Of a DNA stretch of 15,381 nucleotides, positions 6,080 to 12,826 are shown one piece after another (the stretch's first letter is position 1; every line of letters begins with the position of its first letter). Source of the DNA: an uncultured Erysipelotrichaceae bacterium. GTDB lineage: Bacteria; Bacillota_I; Bacilli_A; RF39; UBA660. The stretch is taken from contig CACYBN010000150.1 of NCBI GenBank assembly GCA_902772675.1, positions 1 to 15,381 on the forward strand, written 5' to 3'. Made by a program: the position numbers and the translations under genes. The notes under the pieces are model-generated. The model was not told the origin of the DNA. It did no database searches and worked only from the letters and a program-made list of their open reading frames with translations.

Positions 6080-8320
6080 ATGAAAAAAGTAGAGTTATTA
6101 AGTCCAGTTGGAAATAAAGAATCTTTATATATGGCTATACATAATGGATGTGATGCTGTTTATTTTGCTGGTAAAAATTTTGGAGCTAGAAAATACGCTA
6201 ATAATTTTAATAATGAAGAAATAAAAGAAGCAGTAGAATATGCTCATTTATATGGGGTTAAAGTATATATAACAGTTAATATTTTAATATTTGATGATGA
6301 AGTAGAAGATTGTTTGAATTTTATAAAATATTTATATGAAATAGGTGTAGATGCTTTAATTATGCAAGATTTAGGATTAATATCTCTTACTAGAAAAATG
6401 TATCCTAATATGGAAATACATGCATCTACTCAATGTCATAATCATAATGAATATGGAATTAAATTCTTAGAAGATCTAGGTGTAACTAGAATTGTCTTAG
6501 ATAGAGAATTGTCTTTAGATGAAGTAAAAGATCTAAATATCAATTTAGAAAAAGAAATATTTATTCATGGTGCATTATGTGTGTCATATTCAGGATGTTG
6601 TCTATTTTCATCTATGAATGGTGGAAGAAGTGGTAATAGAGGAGAATGTGTAGCTTCTTGTAGAACTCCATTTAAGTTATTAAAAAATGGTCAAGAATTA
6701 GATATAGATGGAGATTATCCATTAAGTACAAAAGAATTAAATACTCTAAATAATATAGATAAAATAATTGAATCTAATGTAAATAGTTTAAAAATTGAAG
6801 GACGAATGAAGTCTCCTGAATATGTTGGTTATATAACTAGATTATATCGTAAAGTAATAGATGATTATTACAATGGTTGTTTTAATGGTATTACTAAAGA
6901 AGAATTAATAAATCTTAAAAAAATTTATAATAGAGATTTTACTAAAGGATATTTATTTAATGAAGAAGGTAAATCTCTAATGAATATAAAAACTCCTAAT
7001 CATCAAGGAGTAGAAATAGGAAAAGTAATATCTAATGATAATAAATTTATAAAAATTAAATTATCTGATTATTTAAATCAAGGTGATGCTGTTAGACTCC
7101 CTAATAATAAAGGAATGTATGTTAATAGATTATATAATGAAAAAGAATTATTAATTAATCATGGAGAACCTAATCAAATAGTATTACTTGATAATAAAGA
7201 AAATAATAATATTACAGGTAAAGTATTAAAAACAATTGATATTAAACTATTAGAAGATATAAATAATACTGAAAAGAAAAGAATAGATATTGATATTGTA
7301 GTAAATGCTTATTTAAATAAAGAATTAGAGCTTATTATTACTGATGGAGTTAATACTGTTAAACAAACAGGTATAGTAGTAGATCAAGCTAAGAATTCTC
7401 CTACAGATAAAGATTCTATACTTAAACAAATTAATAGATTAGAAGATACTCCTTTTAGATTAAGAAATATTTCTATAAATAATGATAAAAATATATTTAT
7501 ACCAGTATCTAAAATAAATGAACTAAGAAGAAATTCTATAGAAGAATTAATATCTTTAAGAAAAAGAGTAAATAGAGATAATATTATTAATAAATATGAA
7601 ATTACTAAAGATAAATTTATATTTTCAAATAAAAAAATTAATATCTTAGTGAGAAACGAAGACCAATTAAATATAGTACTTAAATATAATATTAATAATA
7701 TATATACTGAAGATATAAATTTATATAATAAATATAAAGACAAATGTAATATATATTTAAAATTACCTAGAGTTAATCTAAAATATAGGGACTATAACAA
7801 TGAAAGATTATTAGTTACTGAATTGGGTAGTTTAAAAAGATATAAGAATAATAATGATTTAGTTATAGATTATACTATGAATTGTACTAATCATAATACT
7901 TATAATTTATATAAGAATAATAATGCTAATTTAGTTACTTTATCAGTAGAAATTCCATATAATAATTTAGTAGATAATACTAATAAATATTATGATGGTG
8001 AATTCTTTACTTATGGTAGAGTAGAACTAATGATAATGAAGTATTGTCCTTTAAAAATGTTAGTTAATAAAGAAGATAATTGTAGTGTATGTCTAAAAGG
8101 AGATACTTATAGTTTAAAAGATACTAATGATAATATATTTCCTATAAAAAATACTCTTCATTATACTCATATATATAATAAAGAAGTAACTAATAATATT
8201 AATAGGATTGGAGTAGCTAAAAAATTAGGTATATCTAATTATAGAATTGATCTATTTGATGAGAATGAAGATGAGATTGTTTCTATATTAGATAAAATAT
8301 ATCGAGAATTAGGTGATTAA
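6080..8320 (+). CDS. Peptidase U32 family protein, RlhA-like (23S rRNA cytidine hydroxylase type)
   Basis: The 746-residue protein opens with the U32 barrel (ELLSPVGNKESLYMAIHNG, residues 5-23) and carries the family Cys cluster: E159-x-F-x2-GALC at 159-167, Cys173-Cys174, and NRGECVASCR with Cys190 and Cys194. More Cys occur near the C-terminus (656, 668, 671). Short U32 proteins (TrhP type, 300-450 residues) modify tRNA wobble uridine; long ones with an extra DUF3656-like middle region, such as E. coli RlhA (YdcP, about 650 residues), hydroxylate 23S rRNA C2501. The length and layout favour the long class, so I infer an rRNA-hydroxylase role rather than collagenase activity. GAGGTGA precedes the ATG, and it abuts ylbF and rsmD, another rRNA modification gene. 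The middle (about 300-640) is unusually Asn/Lys/Ile rich, in line with AT bias. Confidence 0.85.
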   Translation: MKKVELLSPVGNKESLYMAIHNGCDAVYFAGKNFGARKYANNFNNEEIKEAVEYAHLYGVKVYITVNILIFDDEVEDCLNFIKYLYEIGVDALIMQDLGLISLTRKMYPNMEIHASTQCHNHNEYGIKFLEDLGVTRIVLDRELSLDEVKDLNINLEKEIFIHGALCVSYSGCCLFSSMNGGRSGNRGECVASCRTPFKLLKNGQELDIDGDYPLSTKELNTLNNIDKIIESNVNSLKIEGRMKSPEYVGYITRLYRKVIDDYYNGCFNGITKEELINLKKIYNRDFTKGYLFNEEGKSLMNIKTPNHQGVEIGKVISNDNKFIKIKLSDYLNQGDAVRLPNNKGMYVNRLYNEKELLINHGEPNQIVLLDNKENNNITGKVLKTIDIKLLEDINNTEKKRIDIDIVVNAYLNKELELIITDGVNTVKQTGIVVDQAKNSPTDKDSILKQINRLEDTPFRLRNISINNDKNIFIPVSKINELRRNSIEELISLRKRVNRDNIINKYEITKDKFIFSNKKINILVRNEDQLNIVLKYNINNIYTEDINLYNKYKDKCNIYLKLPRVNLKYRDYNNERLLVTELGSLKRYKNNNDLVIDYTMNCTNHNTYNLYKNNNANLVTLSVEIPYNNLVDNTNKYYDGEFFTYGRVELMIMKYCPLKMLVNKEDNCSVCLKGDTYSLKDTNDNIFPIKNTLHYTHIYNKEVTNNINRIGVAKKLGISNYRIDLFDENEDEIVSILDKIYRELGD

Positions 8321-8629
8321 ATGGATATAGATATTATTAATAAATTGGATGAGATTATTTCTATTATAGATAATTCTAAAGATATAAAAAGACTTCTAGA
8401 ATTAAAAAATAAGATATTATCTGATAATAATTTAAAAGATAAATTAGATAGAATTAAGAAATTAGACATGTATACTAATGAATATAAAATATTAAAGAAT
8501 GAACTATTATCTAATAAAGATATAAAAGAATATAAATCTTTAGAAAATGAACTATATTTATTAACTCTATCTATTAATAAGAAATTAAATGAATTAACAA
8601 ATAAGAGGTTATGTCATGCGAATAATTAG
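8321..8629 (+). CDS. YlbF/YmcA-like small helical protein
   Basis: The 102-residue product is almost entirely predicted helix, Lys/Leu/Asn rich, with no membrane segment. Helix spacing and the motif around ILSDNNLKDKLDRIKKL resemble the YlbF/YmcA (Com_YlbF) family, whose members form a complex with YaaT that guides RNase Y in Bacillus. Sequence similarity alone is modest; the stronger support is synteny, since ylbF lies just upstream of rsmD (ylbH) in Bacillus. At 102 residues it is shorter than the roughly 150-residue Bacillus protein. The ATG abuts the U32 stop, with AGGTGA at 8311-8316, and its end overlaps rsmD by 14 bases, which implies coupled translation. Confidence 0.6.
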   Translation: MDIDIINKLDEIISIIDNSKDIKRLLELKNKILSDNNLKDKLDRIKKLDMYTNEYKILKNELLSNKDIKEYKSLENELYLLTLSINKKLNELTNKRLCHANN

Positions 8630-9149
8630 TGGAACATTAAAAGGAAGAAATATAAAAGGATATAATATCGAAGGTACTAGACCTACGATGGATAGAGTAA
8701 GAGAATCTTTATTTAGTATGATACAAAATAAAATAAAGGATAGTACATGTTTAGATCTTTTTTCTGGTACTGGTGTATTAGGTTTTGAAGCTATAAGTAA
8801 TGGATGTAAATATTGTTATTTTAATGATATTAATAAAGAGTGTATTTCTAATATAAAAGATAATATTAAAGTATTTAATATAGATAATGCTAAAGTATTT
8901 AATACTGATTATAAGAGTTGTATATTATCTATTAAAGATAAACTAGATATTGTATTTTTAGATCCTCCATATAAGATGGAAGTAATACCTGAAATAATTG
9001 ATTTATTAAATAAAAATAATCTATTAAAAGAAGATAGTATAATCGTTTGTGAAGTTGATCACGACTACTTAAAAGAGGTTGATTTAACTAGAGTAAAAGA
9101 ACGTAAATACGGAGATAAATTCCTAATAATATTTGAAAATTCAAAATAG
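8616..9149 (+). CDS. rsmD: 16S rRNA (guanine(966)-N2)-methyltransferase
   Basis: RsmD methylates G966 of 16S rRNA using S-adenosylmethionine. The 177-residue protein shows all family motifs: MRIISGTLKGR at the start, TRPTMDRVRESLF (21-33), the SAM-binding LDLFSGTGVLG (46-56) and the catalytic FLDPPY (114-119, the NPPY-type motif). Length is typical (about 180-190). The start overlaps the YlbF-like gene by 14 bases; AGAGG at about 8602-8607 serves it. In Bacillus the next gene is coaD, but here a pilin-like gene follows, with its promoter inside the last 17 bases of rsmD. Confidence 0.96.
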   Translation: MRIISGTLKGRNIKGYNIEGTRPTMDRVRESLFSMIQNKIKDSTCLDLFSGTGVLGFEAISNGCKYCYFNDINKECISNIKDNIKVFNIDNAKVFNTDYKSCILSIKDKLDIVFLDPPYKMEVIPEIIDLLNKNNLLKEDSIIVCEVDHDYLKEVDLTRVKERKYGDKFLIIFENSK

Positions 9150-9160
9150 TATTGTATAAT
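9133..9160 (+). promoter_or_regulatory. Promoter of the pilin-like gene
   Basis: TTGAAA (9133-9138) and a perfect TATAAT (9155-9160) have a 16-bp spacer. The -35 lies within the rsmD coding end. The predicted start near 9167 coincides with the AGGTGA ribosome site (9167-9172), so the leader would be about 11 bases. Confidence 0.72.
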
Positions 9161-9177
9161 TAAAATAGGTGAATAAT

Positions 9178-10260
9178 ATGAAAAAATTAAATAATAAGGG
9201 GTTTGCAATTTCTACTTTGTTATACGGTATTCTTATGATTGCATTGTTAATTCTTACAGTAATATTATCAATTATGAGATCTTCATATATGGAGAAAACA
9301 GCCATGTCTGAAGATACTTTAAGATATATGAATAAATGTGCTACTAAGTTAGCTACTTTAAATTATTGTTATAAAACATATAATTCAGGAAGTACTACTA
9401 TATCATGTGCTGAAGAATATGAAGCTTATACTAAATGTATGGGATATGATAATGATACAACTTCAATGTCTGTGCCAGTTATTATAAAATCATTCTTACT
9501 TGATTATTCCGATGTATCTGATACTGGTTTAAGAGAAGATATATCTACTGAAGAAAATAGATATGTTTATACTGGTGCTAATCCAGATAACTATATAAAA
9601 ATAGGTAATACTATGGGAAGAATAATTTCTATAGAAAGTAATGGATCTATTAAAATATTATTAAATACTACTATTGATGATGTTTCTTTTGATACAAAAA
9701 GTAGTGTAGGAGAAGATTATACAGAGTCTACTAGATGGGAAGATTCAGTATTAAATAATAAATTAAAAAGTAAATTTAATACTTTAGATTATACTTCAAA
9801 GATGAGAGAGAGTACTTTTAATGTAGCTAATGTTCCTTCAAGTGAAGCAATGACTTATAGAAACTTAGTTAATCTAACAGCAACTCAAAAATATTCTGGT
9901 AAGTATGGTCTAATAACAATAGATGATTATATAAAAGCATCTGCTAATGCTCACAAAGATGGAACTAAATGTTATTTAGCAGGTACATCATCTCAAGCAA
10001 TAACTAAATTTGAATATTCAACTACAGTTGGTAACTGTGGTGAAAAGAACTGGTTAGCTAGTTCTACTTCAGAATTATGGACTATGACACCAGCAGGAGA
10101 CTTAGATACTTATTATACGATTAACAATAAGAAGTTAAGTACTAAAGCATATAATCAAAAAGCTGATGCTAAAATGGTTATTTACTTAAGTGAAAAAACA
10201 ACAATTGCAACTAGTGGTTTAGGTACACAATCAAAACCATTTGTAGTAGATATAAAATAA
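9178..10260 (+). CDS. Pilin-like protein with class III-type signal and large C-terminal domain
   Basis: The 360-residue product begins MKKLNNKG then FAISTLLYGILMIALLIL, a short basic leader ending in Gly8, Phe9 and a long helix, as in type IV prepilins. The usual Glu at mature position 5 is replaced by Thr13, so processing or assembly may differ. Residues 135-360 resemble a repeated surface domain seen, to my knowledge, in many gut Bacillota proteins: NYIKIGNTMGRIIS (138-151), a Trp-containing helix (187-203), YGLITIDDYIKAS (243-255), NWLASS...LWTMTP (291-305) and a final VIYLSEKTTI (334-343). Six Cys (54, 64, 77, 87, 265, 287) may form disulphides. I chose ATG 9178, not the in-frame GTG 9169, because AGGTGA at 9167-9172 covers the GTG. 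It probably builds or decorates a pilus-like fibre. Confidence 0.72.
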   Translation: MKKLNNKGFAISTLLYGILMIALLILTVILSIMRSSYMEKTAMSEDTLRYMNKCATKLATLNYCYKTYNSGSTTISCAEEYEAYTKCMGYDNDTTSMSVPVIIKSFLLDYSDVSDTGLREDISTEENRYVYTGANPDNYIKIGNTMGRIISIESNGSIKILLNTTIDDVSFDTKSSVGEDYTESTRWEDSVLNNKLKSKFNTLDYTSKMRESTFNVANVPSSEAMTYRNLVNLTATQKYSGKYGLITIDDYIKASANAHKDGTKCYLAGTSSQAITKFEYSTTVGNCGEKNWLASSTSELWTMTPAGDLDTYYTINNKKLSTKAYNQKADAKMVIYLSEKTTIATSGLGTQSKPFVVDIK

Positions 10261-10283
10261 CATGACTATGTCATGTTATTTTT
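10254..10283 (+). terminator. Terminator of the pilin-like gene
   Basis: AAAATAACATGAC (10254-10266) pairs perfectly with GTCATGTTATTTT (10270-10282) around a three-base loop, followed by T to 10283. The left arm includes the stop codon at 10258-10260. Confidence 0.85.
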
Positions 10284-10287
10284 ATAT

Positions 10288-10314
10288 AAAAAAAGATTAG
10301 TATTAACTAATCTT
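10288..10314 (-). terminator. Terminator of the convergent ATPase gene
   Basis: Read on the minus strand, AAGATTAGT and ACTAATCTT (10306-10314 and 10293-10301) form a 9-bp stem with a four-base loop, followed by a T run (A run on plus, 10288-10294). The gene's TAG stop is in the left arm. It is separate from the plus-strand hairpin just left of it. Confidence 0.85.
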
Positions 10315-12139
10315 CTTTATTTTGTTCTTTTAATGATTGTTCAACTATATCTTTAATAGTAGGTCCGTCATTTGAATAAGCATCTATTAAATCTAATAGT
10401 TCTTTATAATTGAATTGTACATCATTTAGATCCATGAAATATCTATTTGAAGTATCTTCATCGTTGACACCACTAGCAACATTATCTAGTAGATAGTTTT
10501 CATTTAATACAACTTTATCATCTTCATTAATTTCAGGCAAATCTATAGATGATTCTCTAATTATATCTTGAACTCCGTTTATTTCATTTGTTTTTATTTC
10601 TTTAATATTCTTTAAATTAGATTTTAATAATTCTTCTTGTTGTTTTTTTACTTCTTCAGCTTCTTCTTTCTTAAGTTTTCTACTTTCTTTTATAATAAAC
10701 TTAATGAATTCAGGATCAGATGGATTTAATGATTTTTTAAATTCTTTATTAAATGAATCTCCAACAATAATATCAGTATTAAGAGTAGGTAAGTCATTTT
10801 CATCATTGACATCAACATCGATAATATCAAGATCATCATCAAATTCGTCATCGAAGTTATTCCAGTCAATGTCTTCATCCATTTCTTCAGAGCCATCATC
10901 TTCAACTTCTTCATCTTTCATTCCGATATCTTTTCTTATTTCATTATCAAGGTCTACATCGATATCAACAACTCTATATATTTCTTGGAACGTAGTATAT
11001 CCTAAAATAACTTTTTCAAGAGCATCTTGAAGTAGAGTAGTTGTATCTTCAACACCATAAACTTCTTCACGTAATCTATCTTTATCTAATTTTTCATCAC
11101 TGATCATATCTCTTAAATGTTCAGATATATATAAAACTTCATGTAGGGCAATACGACCAGTAAATCCTTTATGACATTCATCACATCCAACAGGCTCATA
11201 TACTTCTTTAACTTTCTTGTGAAGTACTTTTGCAAACATATGTCTTTCATATTTAGTAGTTTTTCTTAACTTTTTACATTTAGGACATAATGTTCTAGCA
11301 AGTTTTTGAGAAATGATACCTGTTACTGAAGTAGCAAGCATGTATCTTTCAACACCCATGTCAATTAAACGTTCAATAGTAGCTAATGCATTATTAGTAT
11401 GGATAGTAGATAAAACTAAGTGTCCAGTAATAGAAGCACGTACAGCTATTTGCGCAGTTTCTTCATCACGCATCTCACCGATTAATATAATGTTAGGGTC
11501 TTGACGTAAGATTGAACGTAGGGCAGCAGCGAAAGTCATACCTATTTCAGAATTAACTTGTACTTGGTTAATTCCCTCTATATTCATCTCTATTGGGTCT
11601 TCAACTGTAATTATATTTGTTTCTTCAGTATTAAGTGCTTGTAACATTGAATAAGTAGTAGTAGATTTACCTGAACCTGTAGCTCCTGTTACAAGGATGA
11701 TACCATTTGGTACTGCTAACATTTTTTCTACTTTTTTAAAGTTCTTAGGAGAGAATCCTAATGATTCAAGTCCGCTTAAACCTTTTTGGAAGTCTAAGAT
11801 ACGGATAACGCATTTTTCACCTTCGTTTGTAGGAAGTATAGATACACGCATATCCAAATCTCTTCCGCCGATTCTACCTTTTATAGCACCGTCTTGTGGT
11901 AAACGAGTTTCTGTAATATTCATTGCAGATACTAATTTAATTCTTGTTATTAAGTTTCTTTCATAAACCTTAGGTACAAGAGAGTGATTTTGTAAAGCAC
12001 CGTCAACTCTCATACGGATCATTAGAGCATCTTCAAGTGGGTCAAAGTGAATATCACTCGCCCTATGTTGAGCTGCATATAATATTATTTGGTTTACTAT
12101 ATCTACAATCGGTGTTTTGACGAAATCATATTCTACCAT
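10307..12139 (-). CDS. Type IV pilus / type II secretion assembly ATPase (GspE/PilB family) with long acidic tail
   Basis: The protein (610 residues) powers assembly of pilin-like subunits from the cytoplasmic side. Motifs: HRASDIHFDP (25-34) of the N2 domain, Walker A GATGSGKST (152-160), Asp box around ITVEDPIE (177-184), Walker B IILIGEMRD (217-225), His box TGHLVLSTIHTNNA (238-251), and a tetracysteine zinc site Cys285, Cys288, Cys319, Cys322. Two things are odd. It starts directly at N2, lacking the N1/MshEN domain that normally docks PilM/GspL-type partners. After the ATPase (ending about 400) comes a tail of some 210 residues: an extremely acidic Asp/Glu stretch (408-450), a Lys/Glu coiled-coil-like segment (about 485-512) and a final acidic part. 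The retained zinc site favours PilB/GspE over PilT. Start ATG 12137-12139 has AAAAGGGG upstream. No prepilin peptidase or PilC gene is in the window. Confidence 0.93.
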   Translation of the reverse strand: MVEYDFVKTPIVDIVNQIILYAAQHRASDIHFDPLEDALMIRMRVDGALQNHSLVPKVYERNLITRIKLVSAMNITETRLPQDGAIKGRIGGRDLDMRVSILPTNEGEKCVIRILDFQKGLSGLESLGFSPKNFKKVEKMLAVPNGIILVTGATGSGKSTTTYSMLQALNTEETNIITVEDPIEMNIEGINQVQVNSEIGMTFAAALRSILRQDPNIILIGEMRDEETAQIAVRASITGHLVLSTIHTNNALATIERLIDMGVERYMLATSVTGIISQKLARTLCPKCKKLRKTTKYERHMFAKVLHKKVKEVYEPVGCDECHKGFTGRIALHEVLYISEHLRDMISDEKLDKDRLREEVYGVEDTTTLLQDALEKVILGYTTFQEIYRVVDIDVDLDNEIRKDIGMKDEEVEDDGSEEMDEDIDWNNFDDEFDDDLDIIDVDVNDENDLPTLNTDIIVGDSFNKEFKKSLNPSDPEFIKFIIKESRKLKKEEAEEVKKQQEELLKSNLKNIKEIKTNEINGVQDIIRESSIDLPEINEDDKVVLNENYLLDNVASGVNDEDTSNRYFMDLNDVQFNYKELLDLIDAYSNDGPTIKDIVEQSLKEQNKED

Positions 12140-12185
12140 AAATTTTGCCCCTTTTTAAACTTACTCTAGTTTTTTACTCTAATTT

Positions 12186-12214
12186 ATTATATAATAATTT
12201 TGAAATATAATCAA
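12186..12214 (-). promoter_or_regulatory. Promoter of the assembly ATPase gene
   Basis: On the minus strand TTGATT (12214-12209) and a perfect TATAAT (12191-12186) have a 17-bp spacer. The start near 12179 gives a leader of about 40 bases with AAAAGGGG before the ATG. An 8-base element, TAGAGTAA, occurs twice in the leader (complement of 12174-12181 and 12161-12168), 13 bases apart, the first across the predicted start. Confidence 0.75.
12206..12211 (+). promoter_or_regulatory. Candidate -10 for the pseudopilin pair, overlapping the divergent ATPase promoter
   Basis: A perfect TATAAT (12206-12211) lies 22 bases before the pseudopilin ATG; the hexamer 17 bp upstream is TTTATT (12183-12188), a weak -35. 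It overlaps the -35 of the opposite promoter, so the two divergent units could not both hold polymerase at once. AAAGGA (12216-12221) follows. Confidence 0.45.
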
Positions 12215-12232
12215 TAAAGGATATGATTAATT

Positions 12233-12826
12233 ATGAAAAAAAATAATCAAAGGGGATTCGTTTTAGTTGAAGCTATTGTAGTAGCTGTGTTTGTTTTAAG
12301 TTTATTTACTTTTTTATTTGTAAATGTTGTTCCACTAGTTGGAATGTATGAAAGAAGACTTAATTATGACACTATTGATGGAGTGTATAATGCTAATTTA
12401 ATAAGAGATTTATTTATATCTAATAGTAAATGTACTACAGCAGCAGGAGGTACTTTAAAAGAAGTAAATGATAGTCCTAAACATTATATTAAATATTCTG
12501 CTAGTGCTTTTTGTAATAATGCAATTAATCATGGTAATGATCCTACTTCTGTAGAAAATGAAGAAATTTTTGCTAAAAAATATTGTGATAAACTTTTAGG
12601 AGAAGAATATATTGGTGTTAAATATATATTTATTACAGGTTATAGAACTACTCAAATAAAAGAACAAGCTAATACTGATAAAGATAATTTTACAAGAGCA
12701 GAAAGAGAATATATTAAATCATTAGATAAATTCTTAGAACCAGACTCTGCTGTTTATGATGGATATCATAGATTAATAATTGAATATAATGATGGTTCTT
12801 TTGCAAATATAGAGGTAAGAAGATAA
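12233..12826 (+). CDS. Class III signal pseudopilin (minor pilin-like)
   Basis: The 197-residue protein has a canonical prepilin start: basic leader MKKNNQRG, then FVLVEAIVVAVFVLSLFTF, with cleavage expected after Gly8 and Glu13 at mature position 5. The helix runs to about residue 38. The remaining globular part (40-197) has no family I recognise; it contains Cys67, Cys94 and Cys118 and ends in beta-like HRLIIEYNDGSFANIEVRR motifs. By size it is similar to minor pseudopilins. Its stop overlaps the next pilin-like gene by one base with AGAGGT at 12811-12816, so both are made from one message. It is divergent from the ATPase gene, with 93 bases between. Confidence 0.8.
   Translation: MKKNNQRGFVLVEAIVVAVFVLSLFTFLFVNVVPLVGMYERRLNYDTIDGVYNANLIRDLFISNSKCTTAAGGTLKEVNDSPKHYIKYSASAFCNNAINHGNDPTSVENEEIFAKKYCDKLLGEEYIGVKYIFITGYRTTQIKEQANTDKDNFTRAEREYIKSLDKFLEPDSAVYDGYHRLIIEYNDGSFANIEVRR

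Noticed and set aside
7384..7743. Hydrophobic 119-codon frame on the minus strand
   Set aside because: Its Leu/Ile/Ser content is the mirror of Asn/Lys/Glu codons in the U32 gene; no start signal or family match.
9169..9177. GTG start for the pilin-like gene
   Set aside because: The GTG is part of the AGGTGA ribosome site that serves ATG 9178; the later start gives the normal short prepilin leader.
10704..11030. Serine-rich open frame on the plus strand
   Set aside because: It is the antisense of the Asp/Glu-rich tail of the assembly ATPase; GAT/GAA codons read backwards give Ser/Phe runs. No ribosome site or family signal.
10307..12139. PilT retraction ATPase or VirB11-type ATPase
   Set aside because: The tetracysteine zinc site (285, 288, 319, 322) is typical of the GspE/PilB assembly branch and is not expected in PilT or VirB11.
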